32,906 nucleotides of DNA from an uncultured Gemmatimonadota bacterium (GCA_946480295.1 CAMLIT010000038.1:1-32906), one strand, 5' to 3'; positions 7,132-15,994 are shown, numbered from the stretch's first letter. A program made the numbers and translations. Notes: generated by a model not told the origin, from the letters alone.

Positions 7132-7479
7132 ATGGAAGTTCAGATCTTCGGGGTGAAGAAGAGCGCGGACACGCGCAAGGCGTTGCGGTTCTTCGCGGAG
7201 CGCCGGGTGAAGACGCATTTCGTGGATCTCGTCGAGCGCGCGGCGTCGCCCGGGGAGCTGCGCCGGTTCGTGCAGAAGTTCGGCACCGCGGCGCTGGTGG
7301 ATCGCGAGTCGAAGCGCTTCGCCGAGCTCGGGCTCGCGCACGCGCGGCTCTCCGATGACCGCTGGCTGGAGAAGCTGGCGGACGAGCCGCTCCTCCTTCG
7401 CATGCCCCTGGTCCGGAACGGGCACGCGCTCACCGTCGGCCTGGCCGAGGCCGAGTGGAAGCAGTGGGTATCGGCGTGA
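7132..7479 (+). CDS. ArsC/Spx-like thioredoxin-fold protein lacking cysteine
   Basis: The 115-residue product has the length and pattern of ArsC/Spx proteins: MEVQIFGVKKSADTRKALRFFAERRVKTHFVDL, then SPGELRRFVQKFG, LLLRMPLVRNG and a C-terminal GLAEAEWKQWV. In active relatives the first loop is typically NCDT or CxxC; here the position reads KKSADT and the protein has no cysteine at all, so redox or arsenate-reductase chemistry by the usual route is not possible. The start is an ATG at 7132. The stop overlaps the preferred start of the ABC-F gene as GTGA (7476-7479), suggesting coupled expression. A TATACT sequence at 7084-7089 may be its -10 element. Confidence 0.8.
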   Translation: MEVQIFGVKKSADTRKALRFFAERRVKTHFVDLVERAASPGELRRFVQKFGTAALVDRESKRFAELGLAHARLSDDRWLEKLADEPLLLRMPLVRNGHALTVGLAEAEWKQWVSA

Positions 7480-9428
7480 CCCAGCTCGCGGTTTCCGGGG
7501 TCGGAGTCGAGTTCGGGGCCACGCGGCTCTTCCGTGACATCACCTTCACGGTGGCGAGCGGAGAACGCTGGGGCATCATCGGGCGGAACGGCACGGGGAA
7601 GACGACGCTGTTCAAGCTGCTGACCGGCGAGATGCGCCCGAGCGAGGGCGCGATCGCGCGCCAGCCAGGCATTCGCGTGTCACTACTGGAGCAGCATCGC
7701 GACTTCGGGGACGCGGCGACGGTCTGGGAGGCGGCGGCCGGGCAGTTCGCGGAGCTGCTGGCGCTGGAGAAGTCGCTGGCCGATCAGGCCGCGGCGCTGG
7801 GGGAGCACTCCACGCCGGCCGCGCTCGATCGCTACGGCCGCGACCTGGAGCGGTTCGAGCGCGAGGGCGGGTACACGATCGCGCCCCGCGTGGACGCGGT
7901 GCTGCACGGCCTCGGCTTCGACCCGGCGGAGGCGCGCACGATGCCGCTCGCTCACCTGAGCGGCGGCGAACGCGGCCGCGTCGGCCTGGCCCGCCAGCTC
8001 GTGAGCCCGGCGGACGTCCTCCTGCTCGACGAGCCGACGAACCACCTCGACCTCGACACGACCCGCTGGCTGGAGCAGTACCTCGCCGAATCCACGGCCA
8101 CGGTGCTCCTCATCAGCCATGATCGCGCCTTCCTGGCGAACATCGCCGATCACATCCTGCACTTCGAGGGGGACTCGGCGACCGCGTACGTCGGCGGCTA
8201 CGAGGCGTTCGTGCAGCAGCGGACGGAACGCCGGCTCGCGCAGCAGCGCCAGTACGAGAAGCAGCAGAAGAACATCGCCCACGAGCAGGACTACATCGCC
8301 CGCAACATCGCCGGCCAGAACAGCAAGCAGGCGAAGGGGCGGCGCAAGCGCCTGGAGCGGTTGCCGAGATTGAGCGCGCCCGTGGGCGACGAGGACTCGA
8401 TGGCGCTCCGCTTCGACGTCGCCGAACGAGGCGGCGACCGCGTGGCGGACGCGGAGCACGCCACGATCGCCATCGACGAGCGGGTGCTCCTGCGCGACTT
8501 CACCGGCACGATCCTGCGCGGCGACGTGCTCGGCCTCATCGGCCCGAACGGCGCGGGGAAGTCGACGCTGGTGCGCACCCTGGTGGGCGAGCGCCCACTC
8601 GCCGCCGGCGAGCTGCGGATCGGTGCATCGATCCAGCCGGCGTACTACCGGCAGGACCTGTCGCAGGTGCCGCTGGACCGCACGATCTACCAGGCGATCG
8701 CGGACCTGCGGCCGCACTGGGAGCGGCGCACGGTCCAGGGGCACCTCGGGCGCTTCGGCTTCTCCGGCGACGAGGTGCAGCGGATCGTGGCCACGCTGTC
8801 GGGAGGCGAGCGCGCGCGGCTCGGGCTCGCGATGCTGATGCTCTCGCGCGCGAACCTGCTGATCCTGGACGAGCCGACGAACCATCTCGACGTCGAATCG
8901 ATCGAGGCGCTGGAGGACGCGATCGAGCGCTACGAGGGGACGGTGATCCTCGTGAGCCACGATCGCGCCCTGCTCCGCGCGCTGGCGACCCGCGTGTGGG
9001 TGCTGCACGACGGGCACATGACCACGTTCGACGGATCGTTCGAGGAGTGGGAGCAGGTGAGCGCGGAGCGCGAGCACGCGGCAGCGGTGCGAGCCTCCGA
9101 GGAGGAAGCGCTGCGGCGGGTGCGCGAGAAGCAGAAGACCGCGCGGAAGGAGAGCGAGGGGGAGTCGGCGCGACGCAACCTGCGCCGCGCGCGCGCCGCG
9201 CTGCAGGAGATCGAGGGGCAGATCGCGACGCTGGAAGCGCGCGTCGCCGAGCTGGGAAACGCGCTGGAGGATCCCGACCTCTACACGCGGGCGGACGGCA
9301 TAACGAAGGCGACCGAGCTCGGCGCGGAGCTCGAAGCGGCGAAGCGCGATCTCGATCGCACGCTGGAGCGCTGGGCCGCAGCCACGGAGGAAGTCGAGCT
9401 GCTGGGCGCGGAAGCGGCCAGCAGCTGA
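7476..9428 (+). CDS. ABC-F family ATPase (duplicated ATPase domains)
   Basis: ABC-F proteins have two ATPase domains, no membrane part, and act on ribosomes (translation factors or antibiotic protection). The 650-residue product shows Walker A GRNGTGKT (36-43), signature LSGGERGR (161-168), Walker B VLLLDEPTNHLD (181-192), a basic linker (about 250-296), second Walker A GPNGAGKS (356-363), signature LSGGERAR (441-448) and Walker B LLILDEPTNHLD (461-472). A Uup-like coiled-coil tail covers about 540-650. I chose the GTG at 7476, which gives MTQLAVSGVGVEFG; an in-frame GTG at 7455 would add seven residues. The Glu after each Walker B Asp is present, so both sites look active. Confidence 0.93.
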   Translation: MTQLAVSGVGVEFGATRLFRDITFTVASGERWGIIGRNGTGKTTLFKLLTGEMRPSEGAIARQPGIRVSLLEQHRDFGDAATVWEAAAGQFAELLALEKSLADQAAALGEHSTPAALDRYGRDLERFEREGGYTIAPRVDAVLHGLGFDPAEARTMPLAHLSGGERGRVGLARQLVSPADVLLLDEPTNHLDLDTTRWLEQYLAESTATVLLISHDRAFLANIADHILHFEGDSATAYVGGYEAFVQQRTERRLAQQRQYEKQQKNIAHEQDYIARNIAGQNSKQAKGRRKRLERLPRLSAPVGDEDSMALRFDVAERGGDRVADAEHATIAIDERVLLRDFTGTILRGDVLGLIGPNGAGKSTLVRTLVGERPLAAGELRIGASIQPAYYRQDLSQVPLDRTIYQAIADLRPHWERRTVQGHLGRFGFSGDEVQRIVATLSGGERARLGLAMLMLSRANLLILDEPTNHLDVESIEALEDAIERYEGTVILVSHDRALLRALATRVWVLHDGHMTTFDGSFEEWEQVSAEREHAAAVRASEEEALRRVREKQKTARKESEGESARRNLRRARAALQEIEGQIATLEARVAELGNALEDPDLYTRADGITKATELGAELEAAKRDLDRTLERWAAATEEVELLGAEAASS

Positions 9429-9447
9429 CGCATCGTCCCGAGGTCGG

Positions 9448-11625
9448 ATGCTGATCCTCGCGCTCGCGGCGCTGCTCGCGGTGCGGAGCGACAGCGATTC
9501 GGTGTACGCGAGTCCCGTGGTCCGCCAGGTTGTGGAGCGGAGCGCGGCGGCGAACGCCGCGCCCCCACCCGAGCTGCGCGGCTACCGCGCGCGGGTGGAG
9601 ACGGAGCTCTCCTTTCTCGTTCGCGACACGCTGGGGCGCGAGCACGCGACGCAGATCGAGCAGCTCGCCGCGAACGCGACGTGGACGCGCGGGGTGTGCT
9701 ACGACCTGCACGTGGTCAGCTTCCGTTCCCAGTCCGTGGGGGTGCCATTCTCGGCGCTGAGCTTCGTGCGCGGGTGGACCGTGCCCCTCCTCTACGGCAA
9801 CGAGCTGCGATTCGGGATCGAGGGTGGGGGGCGGGGCGCGCTCGGCGCGGGACGCGCGCGTGGCCGCCGCGACACCATTCCCGTGATCCATCCCCTGGGC
9901 GCGGAGCGCGAGCGCTACTACCGCTTCGGCGGCGGCGACACCGTGGCCGTCCTGCACACCGCCGCGCGCGAGGTGCCGATCGTCCGCATCACCGTCGTGC
10001 CGCGGTTCGACGTCGGCGCGCGCGTGGCGGGATTTCGCGGGGAGCTCGACGTGGACGGCGATCGCGGTGTCGTCGTGCGCATGCGCGGGCGAATCGTCTA
10101 TCCCGATCCATCGCGCGGACGGCGACTCGGCGCGCTCGTCGCGCGCGCCGCGGGGGTGGTGTCGGCGGCGTACGTGGAGTTCGAGATGGAGGAGGTCGCC
10201 GGGCGCTACTGGCTCCCGGTCTACGAACGCACCGAGTTCCAGGCGACGGCGGCGACGTTCGGCGCGGACCGCTCCGTCTTCCGCATCGTCTCGCGCTTCG
10301 CCGACTACTCGGTGGACACGGCGAGCGCGCCGGCCCCGACAGGTCCCGCGCTCGCGCTCACCCCGCGCGTGACCTTCGCGCCGGGAGACAGCATCAGCGC
10401 CTTCACCGGCTGGCGCGAGGGGCTCGGGCGCGAGACGGCGATGGTGACTGGCGGCGACTTCGAGGAGCTGGCCCCGGATCCCTGGCGGCCGACGGGCGCT
10501 CCGCGATTGTCGCCGTATCCACGCCGGCTGGACGAGGTGCTCCGCTACGATCGTGTCGAGGGGCCGTTCACCGGGCTGGCGGCCGCACTGCGCTTTCGCG
10601 ACGCGGCGCCCGGACTGACCGCGCGCGCGTTCGGCGGATGGGCGTGGGACGAACGCACCGTGCGCGGCGGGGCGGCGCTCACCCTGGCGCGCGCGCGGTG
10701 GACGTACGGGGTGCGCGTCGAGCGGTCGCTCGCCAGCACCAACGACTTCCGCTCAGCGCTGGAAGGAGGCGGCTCGCTCGCGGCGCTCCTCGCCTCGGTG
10801 GACGACGCGGACTACGTCGACCGGCGCACCGTCGCGGGGTCGGTGGTGCGCGACATCGGCTCGAGAGAGCGGACCATCGTCTCCGCCGAGATCGGCGTCG
10901 GCGAGGACCGGCCAGAGGTCGCGCGGGTGGCGCGCGGCCTGTTCGGCGGGCCGAGCTTCCGTCCGAACCGCGGGGCGACGGCCGGTCGCTATGCGCGCGC
11001 GGCCGCGGACATAGAGCTGCATCCGAACGTCAGCGGCGACTTCGTCGAGACCGGCGTCGGGGCGCGCGCGCGCGTCGAATACGCGCGCGGGGAGCTCGAG
11101 TGGACGCGCGCGGAGCTCTCACTCTCCGGGCGCGAGTACCGGGGCGACGCGTGGCTCGCCGCGCGGGCGCGCGGCGGGATCGTGCTCGGCGAGGCGCTGC
11201 CGCCACAGCAGCTGTTCGAGCTGGGCGGGAACGAGGGGCTCCCCGGCTACGGCTACAAGGAGTTCGGCGGGGACCGCGCCGCCGTCGCGGCGCTCGCGGC
11301 GGGCTATACCCTGCCCGTCCTTCGGTCGCCCCTCCGCCTGATTCGCGGCTACTACCTCCCGGGCTTGAGCCCCGGCATGGCGGCCGGCATCCAGGGTGGG
11401 TGGGCAGGGGCTGGAACCGCGGCAGCGTGGCGCGCCCTCCGCCTCCTCGGGCGCAGCGGACCCGCCCCGTACGCCACTCCGGTCTCGGTGCCGACCCACG
11501 GCATCCGCGCGTCGGTGGACTTGCGGCTCACGCTGTTCTCCGGCGCGGCGAGCGTGGGCGTCGCGCGGCCGGTGGATCACGGGGCGGGGTGGCGGGTGGT
11601 GGTGGGGGTGGGGGAGGGGTACTGA
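9448..11625 (+). CDS. Predicted outer-membrane beta-barrel protein (BamA/surface-antigen-like C-terminus)
   Basis: The 725-residue product has a short hydrophobic N-terminus (MLILALAALLAV) that could be a signal, an N-terminal region of about 300 residues rich in strands, and a C-terminal half of alternating short strands as in beta-barrels. Near residues 590-640 the segment LFELGGNEGLPGYGYKEFGGDRAAV resembles the GG..LRGY element of Omp85/BamA-type barrels, followed by strand pairs up to the end (WRVVVGVGEGY). No POTRA domain was recognised. It lies 19 bp after the ABC-F gene, ATG preceded by GAGGTCGG. Outer-membrane location is a fair inference; the transported substrate or partner is unknown. 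Confidence 0.75.
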   Translation: MLILALAALLAVRSDSDSVYASPVVRQVVERSAAANAAPPPELRGYRARVETELSFLVRDTLGREHATQIEQLAANATWTRGVCYDLHVVSFRSQSVGVPFSALSFVRGWTVPLLYGNELRFGIEGGGRGALGAGRARGRRDTIPVIHPLGAERERYYRFGGGDTVAVLHTAAREVPIVRITVVPRFDVGARVAGFRGELDVDGDRGVVVRMRGRIVYPDPSRGRRLGALVARAAGVVSAAYVEFEMEEVAGRYWLPVYERTEFQATAATFGADRSVFRIVSRFADYSVDTASAPAPTGPALALTPRVTFAPGDSISAFTGWREGLGRETAMVTGGDFEELAPDPWRPTGAPRLSPYPRRLDEVLRYDRVEGPFTGLAAALRFRDAAPGLTARAFGGWAWDERTVRGGAALTLARARWTYGVRVERSLASTNDFRSALEGGGSLAALLASVDDADYVDRRTVAGSVVRDIGSRERTIVSAEIGVGEDRPEVARVARGLFGGPSFRPNRGATAGRYARAAADIELHPNVSGDFVETGVGARARVEYARGELEWTRAELSLSGREYRGDAWLAARARGGIVLGEALPPQQLFELGGNEGLPGYGYKEFGGDRAAVAALAAGYTLPVLRSPLRLIRGYYLPGLSPGMAAGIQGGWAGAGTAAAWRALRLLGRSGPAPYATPVSVPTHGIRASVDLRLTLFSGAASVGVARPVDHGAGWRVVVGVGEGY

Positions 11626-11636
11626 GCGGGGGCGGC

Positions 11637-11653
11637 GCGGGACGCGGGACGCG
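11637..11653 (+). repeat. G-rich heptad repeat downstream of the beta-barrel gene
   Basis: GCGGGACGCGGGACGCG, two and a half heptads in the sense strand, begins 12 nt after the stop codon of the 9448-11625 gene. It belongs to the same GGGN4 family as the arrays after mnmG, murB and argH. Confidence 0.6.
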
Positions 11654-11680
11654 TGCAGCATCTTCGATGCATCCAGACTC

Positions 11681-11932
11681 CTCGCGCCGCCGCAGGCCCC
11701 TCTACCGAGCCGGTGTCATACGAGCCGACACGGATGACACGGGAACTGCGGATCGGCACGGATGGGCGCTGTGGCGGGGGAGCCGGTCCCCGGATCGGCC
11801 GGGGCGAGAGGCCCCGTCCCGCCACACGGAGCGATTCGCACGGATTCGGCAGTTCATTCGTGGTCATCCGCGCCTTCCCATCGTGTGATGCCGGCCCGAC
11901 CACGGAGCCCGACACACGGCGCGACTGGCCTT
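11681..11932 (+). repeat. Intergenic repeat unit A
   Basis: This unit begins CTCGCGCCGCCGCAGGCCCC and is matched by unit B 252 bp later (CTCGCGCCGCCGCTGGCCCC). Both then carry GGGGGAGCCGGT, a right part with TTCATNCGT and ATCCGCGC words, and the shared CACGGAGCCCGAC (11901 and 12152). Internally it reads CACGGATG words on the left and their complement on the right, as in an imperfect inverted repeat. The divergence between copies suggests an old duplication or a loosely maintained element. Confidence 0.65.
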
Positions 11933-12184
11933 CTCGCGCCGCCGCTGGCCCCTCTATCCGGCCAGCATCCAGAGAGACGACGCGAATTGAACGGAGATCG
12001 TGCGAATGGCGCGAATGGGGGCAGTGCTGGGGGAGCCGGTGCCCGGACTGGCCGTTGTGCATGGCGCCGTCGCGCCACCCGGAACGATCCGCGCCGATCC
12101 GTGCCGTTCATCCGTCGAATCCGCGCTCCCCTCCGTGTGGTGCCGCCCAACCACGGAGCCCGACGCACGCCGCGACGACGCCAG
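11933..12184 (+). repeat. Intergenic repeat unit B (tandem to A)
   Basis: Second copy, same order of blocks as unit A: CTCGCGCCGCCGCTGGCCCC at 11933, GGGGGAGCCGGTGCCCGGA at 12029-12047, CCGTGCCGTTCATCCGTCG near 12100 and CACGGAGCCCGAC at 12152. A third, more distant relative lies at about 1780-1950. No open frame is shared between copies. Confidence 0.65.
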
Positions 12185-12190
12185 CCCGAT

Positions 12191-12214
12191 CTCGTCCCTC
12201 GTCCCGCGTCCCTC
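12191..12214 (-). repeat. G-rich heptad repeat abutting the murB stop codon
   Basis: Immediately after the murB TGA, the minus strand reads GAGGGAC, GCGGGAC, GAGGGAC, GAG: three and a half heptads in the sense strand. The GGG runs are spaced by four bases, as in the mnmG array. Confidence 0.65.
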
Positions 12215-13171
12215 TCAGAACTCTCCGACGAACCCGATCTCCGGCTCCAGGTGCTGGCCGAACTTCTTCTCGACTTCGTGCTGGGCGAGGGCGATGAGAT
12301 CTCGGACGTCCTTTGCCGTCGCGTGTCCGAGGTTCACCAGGATGTTCGCGTGGATGAAGGAGATCTGGGCATCGCCGACGCGGTGGCCCTTGAGCCCGCA
12401 CTGGTCGATGAGCCGCCCCGCGCCGACGCCCTCGATCTTCTTGAAGATCGATCCCGCGCTCGGGTGCCAGTCGAGCCAGGGGTGCTTGCCGCCGCGCCAG
12501 CTCAGGTTCTCCTGCATCACCTTCTGCATCGCGATGACGTCCGCCTTCTGGAGCTGGAAGGTCGCGCTGAGGACGACGTCGCGATGCTGGTGCAGCACGC
12601 TCGTGTCGTAGCCGAACCGCATGTACTCCTTCCCGACCGTTCGCCGAGCGCCATCCTCGCCGAGGAGCTCGCAGGAGTCGAAGACTTCGGCGATGTACAT
12701 CGTGCGCTCCCGCTCGGGCGCCGGGGAGAGGAAGTGCAGGTTCTGCCAGAGCGCGCCGCCAACGGTGCTCGGGATCCCGACGTAATGCTCCAGCCCGGAC
12801 CAGCCGCGGTGGACGGCTTCGGGGATGATCTGGGCCATCGTCGCGCCGCTCTCCACCCAGAGCTTGCCACCCTCGCGGAAGTCGTAGCTCCGGGCGATGT
12901 TGCGGATGACGAGCCCGCGGAAGCCGCGGTCGCCGACGAGGATGTTCGCGCCGAGGCCGAGGACGAAGTACGGAACACCGAGCTCGCGCGCGGTTAGGAT
13001 CGATTGCGCCAGCTCGTCGCGCGTGGTCGCCTCGTAGAAGAGGTCGGCTGGTCCGCCGATGCGGAAAGTGGTATATGGACCGATCGGCTCGCCGCGGCGC
13101 AGGTGATCCGACGGGAGCCGCGACGCGAGGGCGTCGAGGGCGGAGGAGGCGGGAGTGGCGGCGCTGGACAT
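12215..13171 (-). CDS. murB: UDP-N-acetylenolpyruvoylglucosamine reductase MurB
   Basis: MurB uses FAD and NADPH to reduce UDP-GlcNAc-enolpyruvate to UDP-MurNAc in peptidoglycan synthesis. The 318-residue product has the family start YTTFRIGGPADLFYEA, FAD-binding VLGLGANILVGDRGFRGLVI, GIPSTVGGALWQN, the catalytic-serine segment SAGSIFKK and the C-terminal glutamate region LEPEIGFVGEF. The Tyr-containing loop and late segment fit a type I MurB. The ATG at 13169-13171 is only 16 bp from the start of the divergent M16 peptidase gene, so promoters must overlap coding sequence. MurB lies outside a mur/fts cluster here. Confidence 0.95.
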   Translation of the reverse strand: MSSAATPASSALDALASRLPSDHLRRGEPIGPYTTFRIGGPADLFYEATTRDELAQSILTARELGVPYFVLGLGANILVGDRGFRGLVIRNIARSYDFREGGKLWVESGATMAQIIPEAVHRGWSGLEHYVGIPSTVGGALWQNLHFLSPAPERERTMYIAEVFDSCELLGEDGARRTVGKEYMRFGYDTSVLHQHRDVVLSATFQLQKADVIAMQKVMQENLSWRGGKHPWLDWHPSAGSIFKKIEGVGAGRLIDQCGLKGHRVGDAQISFIHANILVNLGHATAKDVRDLIALAQHEVEKKFGQHLEPEIGFVGEF

Positions 13172-13187
13172 GACGAGGAAAGAAACA

Positions 13188-14630
13188 ATGGACGGTCATC
13201 GGGCGCCACCGCGCGCCACCGGGGTGCGGCGCGCGGCGCGGCGGCTCCTCTCCCGCGCCTCGCTGCTCGCAAGCGCGCTGCTCGTGCTCGGGCCGGGGAT
13301 GGTGCACGCCCAGCGCGAGGAGCTCGAGCGAAGCATCAAGCGCCGCGTCCTGCCCAACGGGCTGGAAGTGATCGTCGTGCCGAATCCCGGCGTGCCGCTC
13401 GTCACGATCGAGGCCGACGTGCGCAACGGGTCCTTCACCCAGGACTCCGCGTACGAGGGGCTGTCGCACCTGTACGAGCACATGTTCTTCAAGGCGAACG
13501 CCGAGTATCCGGAGCCGGACGAGTTCGTGGCGCGCGCGTCGGAGCTCGGTGCCGTGTTCAACGGGACGACGACGGAAGAGCGCGTGAACTACTATCTCAC
13601 GCTGCCGGCGGACAGCATCGAGGGCGGGATGCGCTTCCTCGGTGCCGCGCTCCGCACGCCGCTCTTTCGCAAGGACGAGCTGGAGCGCGAGCGCGCGGTG
13701 GTCATCGGCGAGTACGATCGCAACGAGTCGAACCCGATGTACCACTTCACGCGCGCGATGGACAAGGCGCTCTGGACCACCGCGTGGAGCCGCAAGAATC
13801 CACTCGGCGAGCGGGACGTGATCCTGAAGACCACGCCGGAGCAGATGCGTGAGATCCAGAAGCGCTATTACGTCCCCAACAACACCGCGATCATCATCAC
13901 CGGCGACGTGACTCCCGATAGCGCGTTCGCGCTCGCGACGGAGGTCTTCGGCGACTGGAAGCGCGCGCCGGATCCGTTCACCACCTACCCGATCCCACCG
14001 ATCCCGCCGCTGACGGCGAACAAGGGCGTGGTGGTCGAGGAGCCGGTGGGGGGCACGGCGGTGGTCATGCTCCAGTGGCAGGGGCCGAGCGCGCGCAAGG
14101 ACCCGGCGTCGACGTACGCGGCCGACGTCTTCTCCGACGTGCTGAACCAGCCGGGCTCGCGCTTCCAGCGCGACCTGGTGGACAGTGGGCTCTTCCAGTC
14201 GCTCTCCGTCAACTACTACACGCTCAACCACGTCGGCCCGATCACGGTGGCGGGCGAGACCTCGCCCGCGCGCGTGCGCGAGGCGGTGGCCGCGCTGGAG
14301 GCCGAGCTGGCGAAGGTCGTCCAGCCGGGCTACCTCACCGACGCCGAGCTGGAGAACGTGAAGCAGCAGCGCATCGTCGGCACGATGATGAGCCTCGAGC
14401 GCGCCTCGGGCTTCGCGCACCAGATCGGCTTCTGGTGGGCGGTGACGGGGCTGGACTATTTCTACGGCTACGTGGACACGATGGCGCGCCAGACGCCGGC
14501 CGACCTGGTGCAGTACGCCGATCGTTACATCGTCGGCAAGCCGCACGTCGTCGGCGTGCTCCTCTCCCCAGAGGCGCAGCAGGACGTGCACCTGACGCCG
14601 GCCGACCTCACCGGGAGCGCCACGCAATGA
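13188..14630 (+). CDS. M16 family zinc metallopeptidase, active subunit (exported)
   Basis: The 480-residue product has a basic N-terminus, a hydrophobic stretch and probable cleavage at VHA-Q (residue 41), so it is exported. The inverted zinc motif HLYEH (His94, Glu97, His98) and the third ligand Glu175 in VVIGEYDRNE are present, and the M16 C-terminal domain follows (about 240-450). Such peptidases are pitrilysin/processing-peptidase-like and cleave peptides in the envelope. The ATG at 13188 has AGGAAAG 5 nt upstream; upstream in-frame starts at 13155 and 13170 are less likely. The stop overlaps the next start as ATGA, pairing it with an inactive partner. Confidence 0.93.
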   Translation: MDGHRAPPRATGVRRAARRLLSRASLLASALLVLGPGMVHAQREELERSIKRRVLPNGLEVIVVPNPGVPLVTIEADVRNGSFTQDSAYEGLSHLYEHMFFKANAEYPEPDEFVARASELGAVFNGTTTEERVNYYLTLPADSIEGGMRFLGAALRTPLFRKDELERERAVVIGEYDRNESNPMYHFTRAMDKALWTTAWSRKNPLGERDVILKTTPEQMREIQKRYYVPNNTAIIITGDVTPDSAFALATEVFGDWKRAPDPFTTYPIPPIPPLTANKGVVVEEPVGGTAVVMLQWQGPSARKDPASTYAADVFSDVLNQPGSRFQRDLVDSGLFQSLSVNYYTLNHVGPITVAGETSPARVREAVAALEAELAKVVQPGYLTDAELENVKQQRIVGTMMSLERASGFAHQIGFWWAVTGLDYFYGYVDTMARQTPADLVQYADRYIVGKPHVVGVLLSPEAQQDVHLTPADLTGSATQ

Positions 14631-15994
14631 GAGCGCGCGTCATGGTTCTCGTCGCCACGGCGCTGTTCGGCGCCGGCGCCTGGACGTCGACGCGGGCCCA
14701 GCAGCCCGCCACCGCGCTCCCGCAGCGCTTCTCGCTGAGCGGCGACGGTGGTCCGGTGGACACGCTGACGGCGCAGTTCGACGTCGGCGGGCTCCGCGTC
14801 ATCCTGCGGCGCAACACCGCCAACGACGTGGTCGCGGCCAACCTCTACCTGCTCGGCGGCACCCAGCAGGTGACCCCAGCGACGCAGGGGATCGAGCCGC
14901 TGCTGCTCGCCGCGTCGGAGCGGGGCACGCGCAGCTATCCCGGCGACCGGACGCGCGAGCGCATCGCGCACCTCGGCAGCACGATCACGATCGATCCGAC
15001 GGTGGACTGGACGGTGTTCGGCCTGCGCGCGATCCGGTCGACGTTCGACTCGAGCTGGGCCGTCTTCGCCGATCGGCTGATGCATCCCACGCTCGACTCG
15101 GCGCAGGTCGAGACGGTGCGCGGCCTGATGCTCGCCGGCCTGCAGCAGCGGCGCGCCGATCCGGACGAGGCGCTGCAGTGGCTCGCCGACAGCGTGCTGT
15201 TCACCGGGCAGCCGTACGGACTCTCCCCGGAGGGCACGCCGAGCGCGATCGCGCGGATCTCGCTGCGCGACCTGCGCGATTACGAGCGCACGCAGATGGT
15301 GACGTCGCGGATGCTGCTCGTCGTCGTCGGCAACGTCAGCCGCGACGACGTCGAGCGCCTGGTGGGGAGCACGCTGGCCAGGCTGCCCCGCGGCACGTAC
15401 AGCTGGCGGCCGCCCGCGTCGCCGCGCGTGGCCGAGCACCGTCCCTTCGTCGAGCGCCAGTCGCTGCCGACCAACTACGTGCTCGGCTACTACGTGGGCC
15501 CGTCGGCGCAGTCGCGCGACTTCGACGCGCTGCGCCTGGCGGCGGCGGTGCTGGCCGGCCGCTTCTTCACCGAGATCCGCTCGCGGCGCAACCTCACCTA
15601 CGCCGTGGACGCGCCGTTCGTCAGCCGCGCGTTCGCGGTGGGCGGCGTGTACGTCACGACGGTGCAGCCGGACTCGGTGCTCGAGATCATGCGCAGGGAG
15701 ATCACCGAGCTCCAGCGCGAGGTGGTGGATCCGTCGGGGCTCCAGCGCCTGGTGCAGCAGTTCATCACGGACTACTACCTGAAGAACGAGACGAACGCGG
15801 ACCAGGCGAACCTGCTCGCCGAGGCGGCGCTGTACGACGGCGACTACCGCGCGGCGGGGCGGTTCGTGGAGGCGCTCCGGCACATCTCGCCGGAGGACAT
15901 CCGCCACGCGGCGCAGCAGTACATGCGCGACTTCCAGTTCGTCTACATCGGCGACCCGTCGAAGCTCTCGCCGGAGCTGGCGAAGGAGTTCTGA
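14627..15994 (+). CDS. M16 family peptidase-like protein, inactive subunit (exported)
   Basis: The 455-residue product has a signal sequence (MRARVMVLVATALFGAGAW, cleavage probably near TRA-Q) and the M16 fold, e.g. FDVGGLRVILRRNTANDVVAANLYLLGG and TNYVLGYYVGPSAQSRDFDALRLAAAVLAGRFFTEIRSRRNLTY. Where active members have HxxEH this one has ATQGIEPLLLAA, so zinc binding is lost. Known two-subunit M16 enzymes pair such a subunit with an active one, and the preceding gene encodes that partner with its stop overlapping this ATG (14627-14630). The role as regulatory or substrate-binding subunit is inferred. Confidence 0.9.
   Translation: MRARVMVLVATALFGAGAWTSTRAQQPATALPQRFSLSGDGGPVDTLTAQFDVGGLRVILRRNTANDVVAANLYLLGGTQQVTPATQGIEPLLLAASERGTRSYPGDRTRERIAHLGSTITIDPTVDWTVFGLRAIRSTFDSSWAVFADRLMHPTLDSAQVETVRGLMLAGLQQRRADPDEALQWLADSVLFTGQPYGLSPEGTPSAIARISLRDLRDYERTQMVTSRMLLVVVGNVSRDDVERLVGSTLARLPRGTYSWRPPASPRVAEHRPFVERQSLPTNYVLGYYVGPSAQSRDFDALRLAAAVLAGRFFTEIRSRRNLTYAVDAPFVSRAFAVGGVYVTTVQPDSVLEIMRREITELQREVVDPSGLQRLVQQFITDYYLKNETNADQANLLAEAALYDGDYRAAGRFVEALRHISPEDIRHAAQQYMRDFQFVYIGDPSKLSPELAKEF

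Larger units (their letters stand above)
11626..12214. other. 589-bp non-coding region with repeats
   Basis: No gene is supported. From left to right there are a heptad repeat downstream of the beta-barrel gene (11637-11653), two degenerate tandem units of about 252 bp (11681-11932 and 11933-12184) and a second heptad array downstream of murB (12191-12214). The open frames across it are long only because of base composition. Confidence 0.75.

Noticed and set aside
7455..7475. Upstream GTG start for the ABC-F gene
   Set aside because: The GTG at 7476 overlaps the previous stop and gives the usual N-terminus; the extra residues are not expected.
9681..11888. 735-codon plus-strand frame over the beta-barrel gene
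   Set aside because: Arg-rich shadow of the 9448-11625 gene, extending into the repeat region; no signal peptide or motif.
11681..12184. CRISPR array
   Set aside because: Only two degenerate units of about 252 bp; no short identical repeats with unique spacers and no cas gene.
12108..14627. Very long minus-strand open frame (839 codons) across murB and the M16 gene
   Set aside because: It runs antisense or out of frame to two clearly recognised genes and its product is low-complexity, rich in Arg, His and Ala, as expected for shadow frames in GC-rich DNA.
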